A DNA stretch of 64,000 bases from Listeria goaensis (GTDB lineage Bacteria > Bacillota > Bacilli > Lactobacillales > Listeriaceae), in assembly GCF_900186125.1 (NCBI RefSeq), contig NZ_FYBQ01000002.1, forward strand, positions 310,001 through 374,000, written 5' to 3'. The notes beneath the pieces were generated by a model, which worked only from the letters and a program-made list of their open reading frames with translations, did no database searches and was not told where the DNA came from. Below, piece by piece: positions 8,229-17,853 of this stretch. Position numbers and translations under genes: made by a program. The stretch's first letter is position 1; each line of letters opens with the position of its first letter.

Positions 8229-9686
8229 ATGGCACAGAAAAATATCTTGCAGAAGCTCGCAGTTATTGGACTTATTTTTCTTTTCATTTTTTCAAGTTTC
8301 ATTCCTGCACATGCAGCTTCCGACAATTCTTTGCAAGCAATTAAAGATAAAGGGACGCTTGTTGTTGGCTTATCTGCTGACTATCCACCTTATGAATTCC
8401 ACCAAACAATTAACGGAAAAGATAAAACGGTTGGTTTCGATATTAGTATCGCGCAAAAAATTGCGGACGATATGGATGTTCAACTTGATATTAAAGAGAT
8501 GGGCTTTGATAGCCTCCTAGGCGCCTTAAAAACCGGGAAAATTGATTTAATCATTTCAGGCATGTCGCCTACACCAGAACGTTTAAAGGAAGTCGATTTC
8601 TCGAATCCGTATATGACCGTACAACAAAAAGTGATTGTTCGAAAATCGGATGTAAATAAATTTACGTCCACACAAGACTTTAACGGCAAGAAAGTTGGGG
8701 CGCAGAAGCAGACGACACAGGAAGAGCTGGCTCAAAACGAGCTGACGGGATCTTCGGTCGTTTCACTTCAAAAAGTACCTGACCTGATTTTAAACTTAAA
8801 GAGTAATAAAGTAGACGGTGTTGTGCTTGAGGGGCCTGTTGCTGATGCTTATGTTAGTCAAGATAAGGCGCTTGCCATTTCTGATATTACATTTGTAAAT
8901 GGCGAAAAAGAAACAGCTATTGCGATGCAAAAAGGGGCAACCTCGCTCAAAGATCAAGTAAACTCATCTATTAAAACGATTAAAGATGAGGGGCTTTTGA
9001 AAGACTATCAAAAAGAAGCGAATGAGCTAATGTTCCAAAAAGGTGGTTTTTTTGAGCAGTATGGTAGTTATTTTGTAAAAGGAACACTTTATACGATTGC
9101 GCTCGCTGCGATTGGCGTGTTTTTCGGTGCTATCTTTGGTGCTTTCCTTGCTCTCCTCAAACTAGCGAAAACAAGATGGTTGCGCTGGCCGGCGACTTGG
9201 TACATCGAATTTGTTCGTGGTACCCCACTACTCGTGCAAATTTTCATCGTTTTCTTCGGCACACAAGTTTTCGGGCTGAATTTATCTGCTTTTGCATCAG
9301 GTTGCATCGCGCTATCTTTAAACAGCGCCGCATATGTAGCAGAAATTATTCGTGCTGGTATTTCGGCCGTGAATAAAGGTCAGATGGAGGCGGCTCGCTC
9401 GCTTGGCATGACACAAGGTGCAGCAATGCGTTACATCATTCTTCCGCAGGCGATTAAAAATATCCTCCCTGCGCTTGGAAATAAATTCGTAACAGTTATT
9501 AAAGAATCTTCCGTTGTTTCCATCATCGGCGTAAGCGAGCTGATGTTTATGACAGGTGTTGTTCAAGGCGCAAGCTTCAAGCCATTTATTCCGCTTATCA
9601 TCACATCGCTCATCTACTTTGTTTTAACGTTCAGCTTATCAAGACTGCTAGGCGTTGCTGAAAGGAGAATGAAAACAAGTGATTAA
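8229..9686 (+). CDS. arpJ: Amino-acid ABC transporter, substrate-binding/permease fusion
   Basis: 485 residues from ATG 8229, 8 bases after AAGGAG (an ATG two codons earlier is too close). A signal peptide with AHA-like cleavage (about residue 31) leads into a type 3 periplasmic-binding domain (about 35-260: [18 protein letters not shown]). The second half is a HisM/GlnP-type permease (about 275-480) with the EAA loop [20 protein letters not shown]. Fusing receptor and channel is normal for this Gram-positive subgroup. I recognise it as arpJ, reported as induced inside host cells in L. monocytogenes. The substrate is probably a polar amino acid or cystine. The last codons overlap the ATPase gene. 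Confidence 0.88.
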   Translation: MAQKNILQKLAVIGLIFLFIFSSFIPAHAASDNSLQAIKDKGTLVVGLSADYPPYEFHQTINGKDKTVGFDISIAQKIADDMDVQLDIKEMGFDSLLGALKTGKIDLIISGMSPTPERLKEVDFSNPYMTVQQKVIVRKSDVNKFTSTQDFNGKKVGAQKQTTQEELAQNELTGSSVVSLQKVPDLILNLKSNKVDGVVLEGPVADAYVSQDKALAISDITFVNGEKETAIAMQKGATSLKDQVNSSIKTIKDEGLLKDYQKEANELMFQKGGFFEQYGSYFVKGTLYTIALAAIGVFFGAIFGAFLALLKLAKTRWLRWPATWYIEFVRGTPLLVQIFIVFFGTQVFGLNLSAFASGCIALSLNSAAYVAEIIRAGISAVNKGQMEAARSLGMTQGAAMRYIILPQAIKNILPALGNKFVTVIKESSVVSIIGVSELMFMTGVVQGASFKPFIPLIITSLIYFVLTFSLSRLLGVAERRMKTSD

Positions 9687-10404
9687 AGTCAATGATTTAC
9701 ACAAATATTTTGGGAAAAATGAGGTTCTAAAAGGAATTGATTTAGACATTCAAGCCGGAGAAGTGGTGGTGGTCATTGGCCCCTCTGGAAGCGGCAAAAG
9801 TACTTTCCTACGCTGTTTAAATTTACTAGAAACACCGACAAGCGGTGAAATTTTATTCGAAGGCAAAAATTTGCTTGCCAAGGGTACGGATATCAACAGC
9901 TTACGCCAAAGAATGGGCATGGTCTTTCAAAACTTCAATTTATTTCCACATAAAACGGTACTTGAGAATTTAATGCTTGCTCCTCTGAAGGTCAAGCAAG
10001 AGAACGCCGACAAAGCGAAAACACACGCGACTCAGCTTTTAACCAAAGTGGGGTTAGCAGAAAAAGCATCAAGTTATCCGTCAAGTTTATCTGGCGGTCA
10101 ACAGCAACGTGTGGCTATCGCTAGAGCGCTCGCGATGAATCCCGATGTGATGCTGTTTGATGAACCTACTTCCGCGCTTGATCCAGAAATGGTCGGCGAG
10201 GTGCTAAGCGTCATGAAATCTCTTGCGAAAGAGGGCATGACGATGGTGGTTGTCACACATGAAATGGGCTTTGCTCGTGAAGTGGCTGACCGTGTCGTCT
10301 TTATGGACGCTGGTGTTGTTCAAGAAATGGGCACACCGGAAGAAATTTTCGGCAATCCGCAAAATGAACGGACGAAAGATTTTCTAGGAAAAGTTTTAGC
10401 TTAA
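9679..10404 (+). CDS. Amino-acid ABC transporter ATP-binding protein (GlnQ type)
   Basis: 241 residues from GTG 9679, with AAAGGAG at 9661-9667, overlapping the permease gene by 8 bases. Walker A is GPSGSGKST, the signature [15 protein letters not shown], Walker [14 protein letters not shown] and the switch His lies in VVTHEMGF. It powers the importer encoded just upstream. The length and motifs fit the polar amino-acid uptake class. Confidence 0.93.
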   Translation: MIKVNDLHKYFGKNEVLKGIDLDIQAGEVVVVIGPSGSGKSTFLRCLNLLETPTSGEILFEGKNLLAKGTDINSLRQRMGMVFQNFNLFPHKTVLENLMLAPLKVKQENADKAKTHATQLLTKVGLAEKASSYPSSLSGGQQQRVAIARALAMNPDVMLFDEPTSALDPEMVGEVLSVMKSLAKEGMTMVVVTHEMGFAREVADRVVFMDAGVVQEMGTPEEIFGNPQNERTKDFLGKVLA

Positions 10405-10417
10405 TGCTACAATACAA

Positions 10418-10448
10418 GAAAAAGGGATGCTCCGTGCGTTCCTTTTTC
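10418..10448 (+). terminator. Probable terminator between the ABC operon and the aminotransferase
   Basis: GAAAAAGG pairs with CCTTTTTC around a 15-base loop; the T-run is within the stem. It is weaker than the other terminators here, so read-through into the aminotransferase is likely. Confidence 0.5.
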
Positions 10449-10465
10449 GTTAGGGAGATGACATA

Positions 10466-11614
10466 ATGGATAAAAGTTTTATTAGTGCGAAATGGCAGGA
10501 AACGCCTGTTAATATTTTAGCGGATATTGGGACGCTTGCGAAAACAACGCCAAACATTTTGGACCTTTCCATTGGGGATCCGGATTTAATTACGAATCAG
10601 AAAATCATTGAGGCGGCTTTCAAAGACGTTACAGCGGGGCATACGAAATACACGGAATCAGGCGGCGATGTCGAGTTGATTGACGCCATTCGTGATTTTT
10701 TCAAGCGTACATATGAACTTTCTTTTGAGCGAAATCAAGTTCGGGCAACTGTTGGCGCTTTGCACGGCATGTATTTGGCGCTACAAGTCATTATAAATCC
10801 AGGCGACGAAGTTATCATTCATGAACCTTATTTTTCGCCGTATAAAGATCAGGTTTTGGCAGCTGGTGGCGTGCCGGTCATCATTCCTACTTTTGAAAAA
10901 GATGATTTTATGATTCATACGGACATTTTAAAGGCGGCCATCACGGATAAAACGAAGGCGCTTATTTTAAATTCGCCGAACAATCCAACTGGCGCGGTTT
11001 TTTCACTTGAAACGCTTGAGAAAATCGCGGAGCTTGCTAAGAAACATCATTTTTATATTCTTTCTGACGAAGTGTACGACGGTTTTAGTTTTTATGAGCC
11101 TTTTATTCCGATGGCGCGTCTTGCGCCGGAAAACACGATTACGTTCGGCAGCATGTCGAAAAACTTTGCGATGACAGGCTGGCGGCTTGGTTACATGGTT
11201 GCGCCGAGCTATATTAATGAGGCAGCCAAGCTTGTAAACGAGGGCATCACCTACTCTGCCCCAACTCCTTCACAGCGTGCGGCTATTTACGCTTTAAATC
11301 ATGCGGAAGAACTTATCCCAGAGGTAAGTAAAGTCTTTCAGGAACGCCTGGAATACGTCGCAAAACGCGTCAAAGAAATTCCCTATTTATCACTTCATCC
11401 TGTGAAAGGTTCGATTTACGCTTTTCTAAATATCACGAAAACAGGCATGGATTCTGTAACTTTTAGTGAATATCTGTTGAAAAAAACGCAAGTTCTCGTT
11501 ATCCCGGGACGCGCATTTGGCGATGGCGGCGACAATTATGTCCGACTAGCGGCAACTCAAGACTTAAAAACACTAGAAGAAGCTTTCGACCGACTGGCGG
11601 GGCTTGAATTTTAG
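10466..11614 (+). CDS. PLP-dependent class I/II aminotransferase (PatA/AspC-like)
   Basis: 382 residues with GGGAG upstream of ATG. It carries the fold type I signatures: NSPNNPTGAVFS, YILSDEVYDGF with the cofactor Asp, and SMSKNFAMTGWRLGY with the Lys that binds pyridoxal phosphate. The family includes aspartate aminotransferases and PatA, which makes the amino group of diaminopimelate precursors. Its place behind an amino-acid importer fits amino-acid metabolism; the exact substrate is not readable. Confidence 0.88.
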   Translation: MDKSFISAKWQETPVNILADIGTLAKTTPNILDLSIGDPDLITNQKIIEAAFKDVTAGHTKYTESGGDVELIDAIRDFFKRTYELSFERNQVRATVGALHGMYLALQVIINPGDEVIIHEPYFSPYKDQVLAAGGVPVIIPTFEKDDFMIHTDILKAAITDKTKALILNSPNNPTGAVFSLETLEKIAELAKKHHFYILSDEVYDGFSFYEPFIPMARLAPENTITFGSMSKNFAMTGWRLGYMVAPSYINEAAKLVNEGITYSAPTPSQRAAIYALNHAEELIPEVSKVFQERLEYVAKRVKEIPYLSLHPVKGSIYAFLNITKTGMDSVTFSEYLLKKTQVLVIPGRAFGDGGDNYVRLAATQDLKTLEEAFDRLAGLEF

Positions 11615-11634
11615 ATTTGTAAAATTAGATAAAG

Positions 11635-11663
11635 ATAAGCCATACGCTTGGCGTATGGCTTAT
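11635..11663. terminator. Bidirectional terminator
   Basis: Perfect 13-base stem ATAAGCCATACGC/GCGTATGGCTTAT with a 3-base loop between the convergent aminotransferase and HAD genes; it covers the stop of the HAD gene. Confidence 0.85.
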
Positions 11664-12301
11664 TTGAATACTTCTGTTAATGGAATTGCTTCAAAGTTGG
11701 GATAGATTTTGACGTCTGCGGGGAATTTGATGCCGCTTGTTGCTTCATTTGGGACAACGATAACTTGGATGCCGGCTTCTTTTGCGGCTAGCGTACCGTT
11801 TAAGGAATCCTCAACGGCAAAAGTGCGTTCAATTCCCGCCCCCAGTTCTTCGATTGCCTTTATGTAAAGTTCAGGATGCGGTTTTATGTTTGTAACATCA
11901 TCGGCTGTTTGGATGCTAGAAAAATGTTTCAACAACTCAAATTTTTCTAAAACAGGAATGACCCAATCGCGACCAGAACTGGTTGCTAAGCCAATTTTAA
12001 AATTATTTTGAACGGCGTAATTAAAAATATGTAGGAAGCCTTCCCGAAGTTCTAATTCATCTACACCTCCGTGTAAACGTTCCGCAATATGGGCTGTAAA
12101 TTTTTCGACATTAAACCGCCCGGCTGTTTTTTCCAATAAGTATTCATGTAATGGTTCTTCTGATGTTCCAATTATCGCTTGATAAATATGCGCAGGAATT
12201 GTAATATCGTAATTTTCTTTGACATAGCGCATGGTTTCTTCATGCCATAAATTTTCGGTATCAATCATCGTACCATCAAAATCAAATATAATCGCCTTCA
12301 A
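11660..12301 (-). CDS. HAD-superfamily phosphatase, beta-phosphoglucomutase-like subgroup
   Basis: 213 residues. Motif I FDFDGTMIDTE carries the nucleophile Asp and acid/base Asp, motif II is LATSSGR, motif III lies near KPHPELY and motif IV is AVEDSLNGTLAA. A helical cap occupies about residues 15-80. It removes phosphate from, or isomerises, a small phosphorylated metabolite in the cytosol; whether it is a mutase or plain phosphatase cannot be decided. Single gene, convergent with the aminotransferase. Confidence 0.85.
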   Translation of the reverse strand: MKAIIFDFDGTMIDTENLWHEETMRYVKENYDITIPAHIYQAIIGTSEEPLHEYLLEKTAGRFNVEKFTAHIAERLHGGVDELELREGFLHIFNYAVQNNFKIGLATSSGRDWVIPVLEKFELLKHFSSIQTADDVTNIKPHPELYIKAIEELGAGIERTFAVEDSLNGTLAAKEAGIQVIVVPNEATSGIKFPADVKIYPNFEAIPLTEVFK

Positions 12302-12402
12302 ATTGCGCCCTCCTTCTTTTTGTAATCCTTTTCATTGTATCATAATTCACTTTTTGACGGTAGCGCGAAAAAATTGCCAAGCCGCACTTGCTTTTTAACT
12401 AA

Positions 12403-12443
12403 AAAACGAATATTATTGTATGTGTAATAGTTATTGTTCGTAA
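12403..12443 (+). promoter_or_regulatory. Candidate PurR operator (two inverted PurBoxes)
   Basis: AAAACGAATATTA and, inverted, TTACGAACAATAA lie about 16 bases apart upstream of the purine permease gene. B. subtilis PurR binds paired inverted boxes with a CGAA core at this spacing, and its targets include purine permeases. Box 1 departs from the consensus at one core base. Confidence 0.45.
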
Positions 12444-12475
12444 ATAACATTAATTAAAGGGAGTGTCACTATTTT

Positions 12476-13768
12476 ATGTTTCAATTAAAAGCAAACGGAA
12501 CCGATGCTAGAACAGAAATCATCTCCGGATTTACAACTTTCTTAACGATGGTATACATTATCGTCGTGAACCCAGCGATTTTATCTGCAGCAGGCGTGCC
12601 GTTTAACACAGTGTTTATGGCCACAATCATTTCCGCTGTTGTAGGTACCCTATGGATGGCATTATTCGCCAACTACCCAATCGCTATCGCACCTGGCCTC
12701 GGAATGAATGCTTATTTCGTCACTGTTGTCACCACTCAAAAACTCGATTATTCAGTAGCTTTCGCGGCCGTTTTTGTCGCGGGACTTATTTTCTTACTGC
12801 TCTCATTAACACCGTTTCGGGAGAAAATCATCACGGCTATTCCGCATAATCTAAAAGCTGGTATCACCGCCGGAATTGGCTTGTTCATTGCATTTCTTGG
12901 CTTCCGAATGACCGGCATCATCGTACAAAACGATTCAAACTTGGTCGGCCTAGGAAACCTACACTCGCCAGAAGCACTGCTTGCCATTGCAGGTCTACTT
13001 ATCACGTTAATCTTCCTGGCTCTAAATGTAAAAGGCGCTTTATTCATCGGTATGATTGCCACAGGTATCATCGCCTTTTTCACCGGCGAACTAAAATTCA
13101 CAGATGGCTTCGTAAAATTGCCGCCAATGCCTGAATTTGTATTTACAAACCCGCTTAACGCATTTTCAGATGTTATCACACACAGTTTATACGCTGTCAT
13201 TTTATCATTTTTACTTATTACCATTTTCGATACGACTGGCACAATGATTGGCGTAGCCAAGCGAGCAGGCCTAATGAAAGGCGAATCATTGCCGAATGCC
13301 AAACAAGCTCTAATGGCGGATGCGGTCGCAACTACAGTCGGCTCTGTTTTTGGAACAACCCCTACGAGCGCTTATATTGAGTCCACAGCAGGTGTGGCAA
13401 CTGGCGGACGAACCGGCTTGACGACGCTAACGGTTTCGATTCTGTTCGTCATCTCAGCCTTTTTCGCACCACTAGTTGGCGCTGTTTCCGGCATCTCAGC
13501 CATTACAGCTCCCGCTCTTATCATCGTTGGAAGCATGATGATTGGCGCTGTTAGAGAAATTGATTGGGATACGCTTGACGAGGCATTCCCAGCATTCCTA
13601 GTCATTCTAGCGATGCCACTAACTTCAAGCATTGCAATCGGACTTGCGTTTGGTTTCATTTCTTATCCAATCCTAAAAATATTTACTGGTAAATGGCGTG
13701 AGCTTAACGTATTCCTCATTGTTATCGCCGTACTATTCTTCATTTTAGTCGCCTTCTTACCACATTAA
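12476..13768 (+). CDS. NCS2/AzgA-type purine permease (xanthine/uracil/guanine/hypoxanthine family)
   Basis: 430 residues with about 12 to 14 hydrophobic segments. It has the features of the PbuG/AzgA branch: GFTTFLTMVYIIVVNP at the N-terminus, PIAIAPGLGMNAYF, and FGTTPTSAYIESTAGVATGGRTG in the middle of the protein. It should import purine bases with protons. The ribosome site AAGGGAG is 12 bases from ATG. The paired CGAA boxes upstream suggest PurR control. It is a single gene with its own terminator. Confidence 0.9.
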   Translation: MFQLKANGTDARTEIISGFTTFLTMVYIIVVNPAILSAAGVPFNTVFMATIISAVVGTLWMALFANYPIAIAPGLGMNAYFVTVVTTQKLDYSVAFAAVFVAGLIFLLLSLTPFREKIITAIPHNLKAGITAGIGLFIAFLGFRMTGIIVQNDSNLVGLGNLHSPEALLAIAGLLITLIFLALNVKGALFIGMIATGIIAFFTGELKFTDGFVKLPPMPEFVFTNPLNAFSDVITHSLYAVILSFLLITIFDTTGTMIGVAKRAGLMKGESLPNAKQALMADAVATTVGSVFGTTPTSAYIESTAGVATGGRTGLTTLTVSILFVISAFFAPLVGAVSGISAITAPALIIVGSMMIGAVREIDWDTLDEAFPAFLVILAMPLTSSIAIGLAFGFISYPILKIFTGKWRELNVFLIVIAVLFFILVAFLPH

Positions 13769-13769
13769 T

Positions 13770-13811
13770 GCCAAAAGCCAGAAGTTTCCTCCGAGACTTT
13801 TGGCTTTTTTT
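13770..13811 (+). terminator. Intrinsic terminator of the purine permease gene
   Basis: GCCAAAAG/CTTTTGGC stem followed by seven T. Confidence 0.8.
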
Positions 13812-13876
13812 ACTAGACAAAAAAAGCTACGTTTGCTATAAAGAAAGTAATCTTAATTTAGAAAAGGATGACTACT

Positions 13877-14143
13877 TTGTACTTAAAATCATTTTTAGCC
13901 GGCATCGGTTTAGCATTTCTTATCTTTTTATCTAGCTTCATCTTACCAAATTACACGCTTTCGACCTTATTTTCATTTATCGCTGCGCTACTCGTGTTCG
14001 CCTCTATTTTCTGTTCTGCTTTCGTCTCTTTAGGTGGCCGCGCTGGCAATCCAAATCGAAAAAAACAAATGCAGTGGAGCATCATGTTCGCCATTGCGGC
14101 AGTCCCAAATTTCATTGGTTTTATTATTAGCTATTATTTTTAA
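13877..14143 (+). CDS. Small membrane protein, DUF5316-like
   Basis: 88 residues from TTG 13877, nine bases after AAAAGGA; the ATG at 13868 lies directly on that ribosome site and is unlikely. Three hydrophobic helices are visible, with a short basic loop (GNPNRKKQMQ) before the last. This fits the DUF5316 family of unknown function. It lies just upstream of the small-RNA locus on the other strand. Confidence 0.6.
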   Translation: MYLKSFLAGIGLAFLIFLSSFILPNYTLSTLFSFIAALLVFASIFCSAFVSLGGRAGNPNRKKQMQWSIMFAIAAVPNFIGFIISYYF

Positions 14144-14177
14144 AGAGAGGAAGTCATACTTCTTCTTTTTTTATGGC

Positions 14178-14434
14178 AAAAAAAATACGCTGAATAGAAA
14201 TTCAGCGTCGCCATCATGTTCATCAGTCTATGCATAACGGGATGAGGCATAAACAGAACTACACGGCAAATGAGATGAATGAAAACAAATAATGGTTCGG
14301 TGTCAAAACAGACGATTAACAAACGTTAATCTATTGGAAGATGGATACACCGAAAGCCACTATAACCATGATAGGGTCTTATCCCCATGAAAACAAAATA
14401 TACAATTTCGCTTTCATCAGGATAAAACTCTATA
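14178..14434 (-). ncRNA. lhrA: Small regulatory RNA, probably LhrA
   Basis: On the minus strand a promoter with TTGCTT (14463-14468), a 16-base spacer and TACAAT (14441-14446) is followed about 257 bases later by a perfect terminator: stem ACGCTGAAT/ATTCAGCGT, 4-base loop, then eight T. LhrA of L. monocytogenes is an Hfq-binding RNA of about 268 nt that I place between lmo2256 and lmo2257, the same neighbourhood (between the DUF5316-like gene and the small coiled-coil gene), so length and position agree. LhrA blocks translation of several mRNAs including a chitinase mRNA. The identity rests on position and size, not on an alignment. Confidence 0.65.
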
Positions 14435-14599
14435 CTTTATATTGTACTATTCTTCTCAAAAAAAGCAAGGGAACAAACTGTGGAAAATTTGTGACCAATT
14501 AGAATAATTCTTTTAAAAAAATAGCACCTTTATACATAATATCTAAAAATGACAAAAAAATCGAGTAAAAACCCTTATATTTTTTACAAAATTTTTTCA
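14435..14599. other. Intergenic stretch right of the small RNA
   Basis: AT-rich spacer holding the small-RNA promoter. On the right it has only poly-A/poly-T tracts that may end the transcript of the coiled-coil gene. No gene seen. Confidence 0.4.
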
Positions 14600-14791
14600 T
14601 CAATCCAAAATAGTAATAAGAACACCGCCAATAATGGCTATAATGGGAATTAAAACCCACACTTGTCCGCCTAGCAAACCCCTACTTTCATTCGGATGAC
14701 TTTCCAGCTCATGGACTTGTTTTTTCAATTCAAAAATTTCAAGCTCTAAATCTTGAACCTTATCTTCTAGCTCGTATAAACGCTCTTCCAT
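14600..14791 (-). CDS. Small coiled-coil protein with a C-terminal membrane anchor
   Basis: 63 residues with GGAGGG before ATG. Residues 1-32 are a heptad coiled coil (LYELEDKVQDLELEIFELKKQV). The last 18 residues are a single membrane helix (VWVLIPIIAIIGGVLITIL). It would sit in the membrane with its coiled coil in the cytosol. The function is unknown. Confidence 0.7.
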   Translation of the reverse strand: MEERLYELEDKVQDLELEIFELKKQVHELESHPNESRGLLGGQVWVLIPIIAIIGGVLITILD

Positions 14792-14921
14792 GAAAAATCC
14801 CTCCTACTTAACTAGATACTTTCATTATAAACAAAAAAACTCTTCACTAAATCCATCTATAGGCTGATTTATTCGCTTTATTCTGCTAAAATAAAAAGAA
14901 AGTATATGTTGAGGTGAGATT

Positions 14922-15266
14922 ATGGGGATTAAAACTGAGGAAGCCGTTGTTAAAATGATTTTTCATGGTGGCAACACACGAAAAGAAGCCTTTAACGCAA
15001 TTGATGCCGCCGAAAAATATGATTTTGCGTCCGCAGAAGCACACCTACAATCTGGTTTAGTTGAATACCAAAGCGGTCACAGTTGGCAAGTTAAATTAGT
15101 TTCACAAAGAGAAACTGAAAATACCGCACCTAGTTTTTTATTAATTCATGGTCAAGATCATTTAATGACCGCGCACACCGAATTAAATCTCGCTAAAAAG
15201 CTTGTAAAAGTTTATGAACGTGAAGCCGCTCTCGTTAAACGAATTGAACAACTTGAAAAAAAGTGA
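14922..15266 (+). CDS. PTS lactose/cellobiose-family IIA protein (stand-alone)
   Basis: 114 residues, all helical. The phosphorylation motif IHGQDHLMTA is present, with His76 as the likely phosphorylated residue and Asp79 as the metal-binding residue matching His78/Asp81 of lactococcal LacF. It would accept phosphate from HPr and pass it to a IIB protein. No IIB or IIC gene is adjacent, so it must serve a system elsewhere or act in regulation. Confidence 0.85.
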   Translation: MGIKTEEAVVKMIFHGGNTRKEAFNAIDAAEKYDFASAEAHLQSGLVEYQSGHSWQVKLVSQRETENTAPSFLLIHGQDHLMTAHTELNLAKKLVKVYEREAALVKRIEQLEKK

Positions 15267-15305
15267 GAGCTAGCATCCTGTGTAGATGCTAGCTCTCACT
15301 TTTTT
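15256..15305. terminator. Bidirectional terminator
   Basis: Perfect 16-base stem AGTGAGAGCTAGCATC/GATGCTAGCTCTCACT, flanked by A and T runs, between convergent genes. Confidence 0.9.
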
Positions 15306-15307
15306 AT

Positions 15308-15616
15308 TTAACGGATACCGAGTGCAATTTTAGCATAACGTGACATCCGGTCCTTTGTCCAAGGTGGATTCCAAACGATTTCAACATTCGTATCTTTAAC
15401 TTCTGGGATATCACTCAACGCTGCGTGAACCTGATCTGTCAGCACGCCAGCAAGCGGGCAGCCCATCGTCGTTAACGTCATGGTTACCGTACATAAACCG
15501 TCTTCATCTAAATCTACATCGTAGACTAAACCAATATTGACAATATCAATTCCAAGTTCAGGGTCAATCACTTGTTCAAGTGCACCCATAATATTTTCTT
15601 TTAGTTCCTCATCCAC
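15308..15616 (-). CDS. MIP18/SufT-family (DUF59) Fe-S maturation protein
   Basis: 102 residues. The family motif DPELGIDIVNIGLVYDV and the single reactive-site Cys in TTMGCPLAG are present. Homologues (SufT, PaaD, MIP18) help deliver or mature iron-sulfur clusters in the cytosol. AGGAGG lies upstream of ATG. The gene at 16443 faces the same way but is separated by 74 bases. Confidence 0.88.
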   Translation of the reverse strand: MDEELKENIMGALEQVIDPELGIDIVNIGLVYDVDLDEDGLCTVTMTLTTMGCPLAGVLTDQVHAALSDIPEVKDTNVEIVWNPPWTKDRMSRYAKIALGIR

Positions 15617-15690
15617 TAGGTACGAACCTCCTTTTAGCTGTTTGTAAAATTATTGTATCATACATGAGAATCATTTTCACTATCGTTGTT

Positions 15691-16443
15691 CTAGAGGTGC
15701 TTCTCAAAAAACGCCACGCCAGCTAAAATTCCTTCAATGCTCACTTTATGTTTCGCTTTTTGATCAACAATAAATTCTACATTCTGATCTAATTGCTGTT
15801 CCACCAATGTTTGGAACAGTTTTTCACTATAAGCGAACGGAACGACATCGTCTTTTTTCCCGTGCCATAAAAGCAGTGGACGGTTCTCTATTTTTTCAAG
15901 TTGCTCACTTAAATCGTACGGATTCAGCGCCGCAATCCTACTTTCAACATCAAAAGGAAATTCCAACCCGTACTCTACGGACTGCTTGACAAGCGCTTTA
16001 GCAAAATGACCATAATAAGCACTTCCCATGAGGCTCACAACAACTTTTATCCAGTCATATTTGGCTAATATTCCAAGCGAAGTAATCGCTCCCATGGATA
16101 CACCGCCAACGCCCACTTCTTGCTTATTAGTAAGTCCTCTCTCAACAAGCTCATCAACAATTCCACCTAGTTCATCAATATTTGCCTGCACAGCATCCCA
16201 AAAATACATCGCTTGCTCTTCTTCGCTAATATTCCCTTTTCGTTCTCCGTGAAATTTCGCATCTGGCAAAATCACTCGAATCCCTTTTTCAGCTAAAAAA
16301 TAGCCATACTGAAGGTACAGCTCTTTTTGGGACTGAAATCCATGATAAAATACTACAGTTCGAATCTTTTCTGCACTATATTTTTCGCCAACAATATGTA
16401 AAACTGGAATATCTTTTATTTTTTCATGAAATACTTGAATCAA
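15691..16443 (-). CDS. Alpha/beta hydrolase, YitV-like esterase
   Basis: 250 residues from TTG 16443, preferred because GAGG lies 8 bases upstream and the protein then begins MIQVFHEK like B. subtilis YitV; an earlier TTG at 16479 has only a weak site. The nucleophile elbow is GGVSMGA, with an Asp in GKKDDVVPF and a His in AKHKVS completing the triad. Members are small cytosolic esterases. Opposite orientation to the HAD gene on its right, with a shared promoter region. Confidence 0.8.
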   Translation of the reverse strand: MIQVFHEKIKDIPVLHIVGEKYSAEKIRTVVFYHGFQSQKELYLQYGYFLAEKGIRVILPDAKFHGERKGNISEEEQAMYFWDAVQANIDELGGIVDELVERGLTNKQEVGVGGVSMGAITSLGILAKYDWIKVVVSLMGSAYYGHFAKALVKQSVEYGLEFPFDVESRIAALNPYDLSEQLEKIENRPLLLWHGKKDDVVPFAYSEKLFQTLVEQQLDQNVEFIVDQKAKHKVSIEGILAGVAFFEKHL

Positions 16444-16578
16444 TTGCACGGCCTCATTTCTATTTGTTTTTCTTACCAATTATTAATGTTCTTTCATTTA
16501 CAAAGATTCTTTTACAGTCTATCATGATAGTAGATTATGCTAACAAAAAATAGCCAACTTAATTAAAAGGAGCTAACT

Positions 16579-17385
16579 ATGGATAAAAAATTAATTGTAC
16601 TTGATTTAGATGGCACAACTTTAAAAGATGACCAAACTATCTCGAAACGAACAAAGGTAGCTCTTGAATCAGCACGTAACCTTGGTCACGAAGTAATGAT
16701 TGCAACTGGTCGCCCTTACCGTTTAAGCAGCTTCTATTATAGCGAACTAGAACTTACAACACCTATTGTTAATTTTAACGGTGCTGTTTTGCATCACCCA
16801 CTCGACGTCAATTTCCATGATGGTTACCACGAAGCAATCGACTTAAATATCGTAAGAGATATACTTGATTACTCTTATCAACTACCCCTTGCTAATATTG
16901 CTGCTGAAGTTCAAGATAGCGTTTTTTTAGAGCGTAGCGATGACACTGTGCCCGACACCTTTCATTTAGGCGTCAACAACATGATCATCGGAAATATACG
17001 AAATGCAATTAACGCCAACGCAACTTCACTACTTTTCTTTGGAAAAAATGAAGAACTGGCTTTAATGAGCAAACATCTTGATGAACAATTGGCTGATGTT
17101 ATTTCTCATCACACTTGGGGTGCGAGCTGGCCAGCTGTTGAAATCGTAAAATACGGCATTCATAAAGCCGTTGGAATCCAAAAAGCAGCAAAATCACTTG
17201 GCATCTCTCAAAAAGACATCATTGCTTTTGGCGATGAATCAAATGATTTACAAATGTTGGACTATGCTGGCGTTGGCGTTGCGATGGGAAACGCTGTCCC
17301 ATCTGCAAAAAACGTAGCCAACACCATCACACTTTCCAACGAAGAAGACGGTATTGCTGTTTATTTAGAAGAAAATATCTTATAA
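16579..17385 (+). CDS. Cof-type HAD-IIB sugar-phosphate phosphatase
   Basis: 268 residues. Motif I is LDLDGTTLKDD, motif II IATGRPY, motif III K-H-K-A near residue 195, and motif IV FGDESNDLQML. The large cap between motifs II and III is the C2B type. Members dephosphorylate sugar phosphates or flavin precursors in the cytosol. AAAAGGAG precedes ATG. Followed by its own terminator. Confidence 0.88.
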   Translation: MDKKLIVLDLDGTTLKDDQTISKRTKVALESARNLGHEVMIATGRPYRLSSFYYSELELTTPIVNFNGAVLHHPLDVNFHDGYHEAIDLNIVRDILDYSYQLPLANIAAEVQDSVFLERSDDTVPDTFHLGVNNMIIGNIRNAINANATSLLFFGKNEELALMSKHLDEQLADVISHHTWGASWPAVEIVKYGIHKAVGIQKAAKSLGISQKDIIAFGDESNDLQMLDYAGVGVAMGNAVPSAKNVANTITLSNEEDGIAVYLEENIL

Positions 17386-17391
17386 ACTGCT

Positions 17392-17435
17392 GGACTGATG
17401 AAAACTCTTTTAGGGAGCTCCATTAGTCCTTTTTT
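17392..17435 (+). terminator. Intrinsic terminator after the Cof-type gene
   Basis: GGACTGATG/CATTAGTCC stem (one G-T pair), with a large loop, then six T. Confidence 0.7.
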
Positions 17436-17796
17436 AATTAAATAAAGGCGCTCCACCTGATAGGTAAAACCCAAGAGATACCGTTACAATGACAGCCACA
17501 AAAAACAATATAAAAAACATTCCTGTCGGCTTTTGTTTTTTTCGATAGCTAAGTAACATTTCAATCACACCAATTGTAAGAAGTCCCATTAAAATTTTAA
17601 AAATCGCAATGAGCCAACCTTTCTCTACACTATATTGAATCATCATAATCCCACTAAAAATAACAAGCAAGTAGAAAACACGATTAATCATCGCAAGTAT
17701 CGTAAAGCTTTTTTCTGACTTTGGATATGCGATAAACGCCGCAATTGTCAGTACAAAAATAGCCGCCCACGATATTAAATGTAAATATCCCCACAT
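17434..17796 (-). CDS. YisL-family membrane protein
   Basis: 120 residues with four membrane helices. The N-terminus [12 protein letters not shown] and the GGAPLF C-terminus match the YisL (UPF0344/DUF1516) family. The function is unknown. The gene has a good ribosome site and is convergent with the phosphatase gene. Confidence 0.8.
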   Translation of the reverse strand: MWGYLHLISWAAIFVLTIAAFIAYPKSEKSFTILAMINRVFYLLVIFSGIMMIQYSVEKGWLIAIFKILMGLLTIGVIEMLLSYRKKQKPTGMFFILFFVAVIVTVSLGFYLSGGAPLFN

Positions 17797-17853
17797 AAAA
17801 ATCCCTCTCCTCTTTTATTATATTTTCTATCATAGCATGAACGCTTATGGTCC

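Noticed and set aside
14140..14322. 60-codon minus-strand frame
   Set aside because: It runs through the small-RNA terminator and has no ribosome site; the region is better explained as LhrA.
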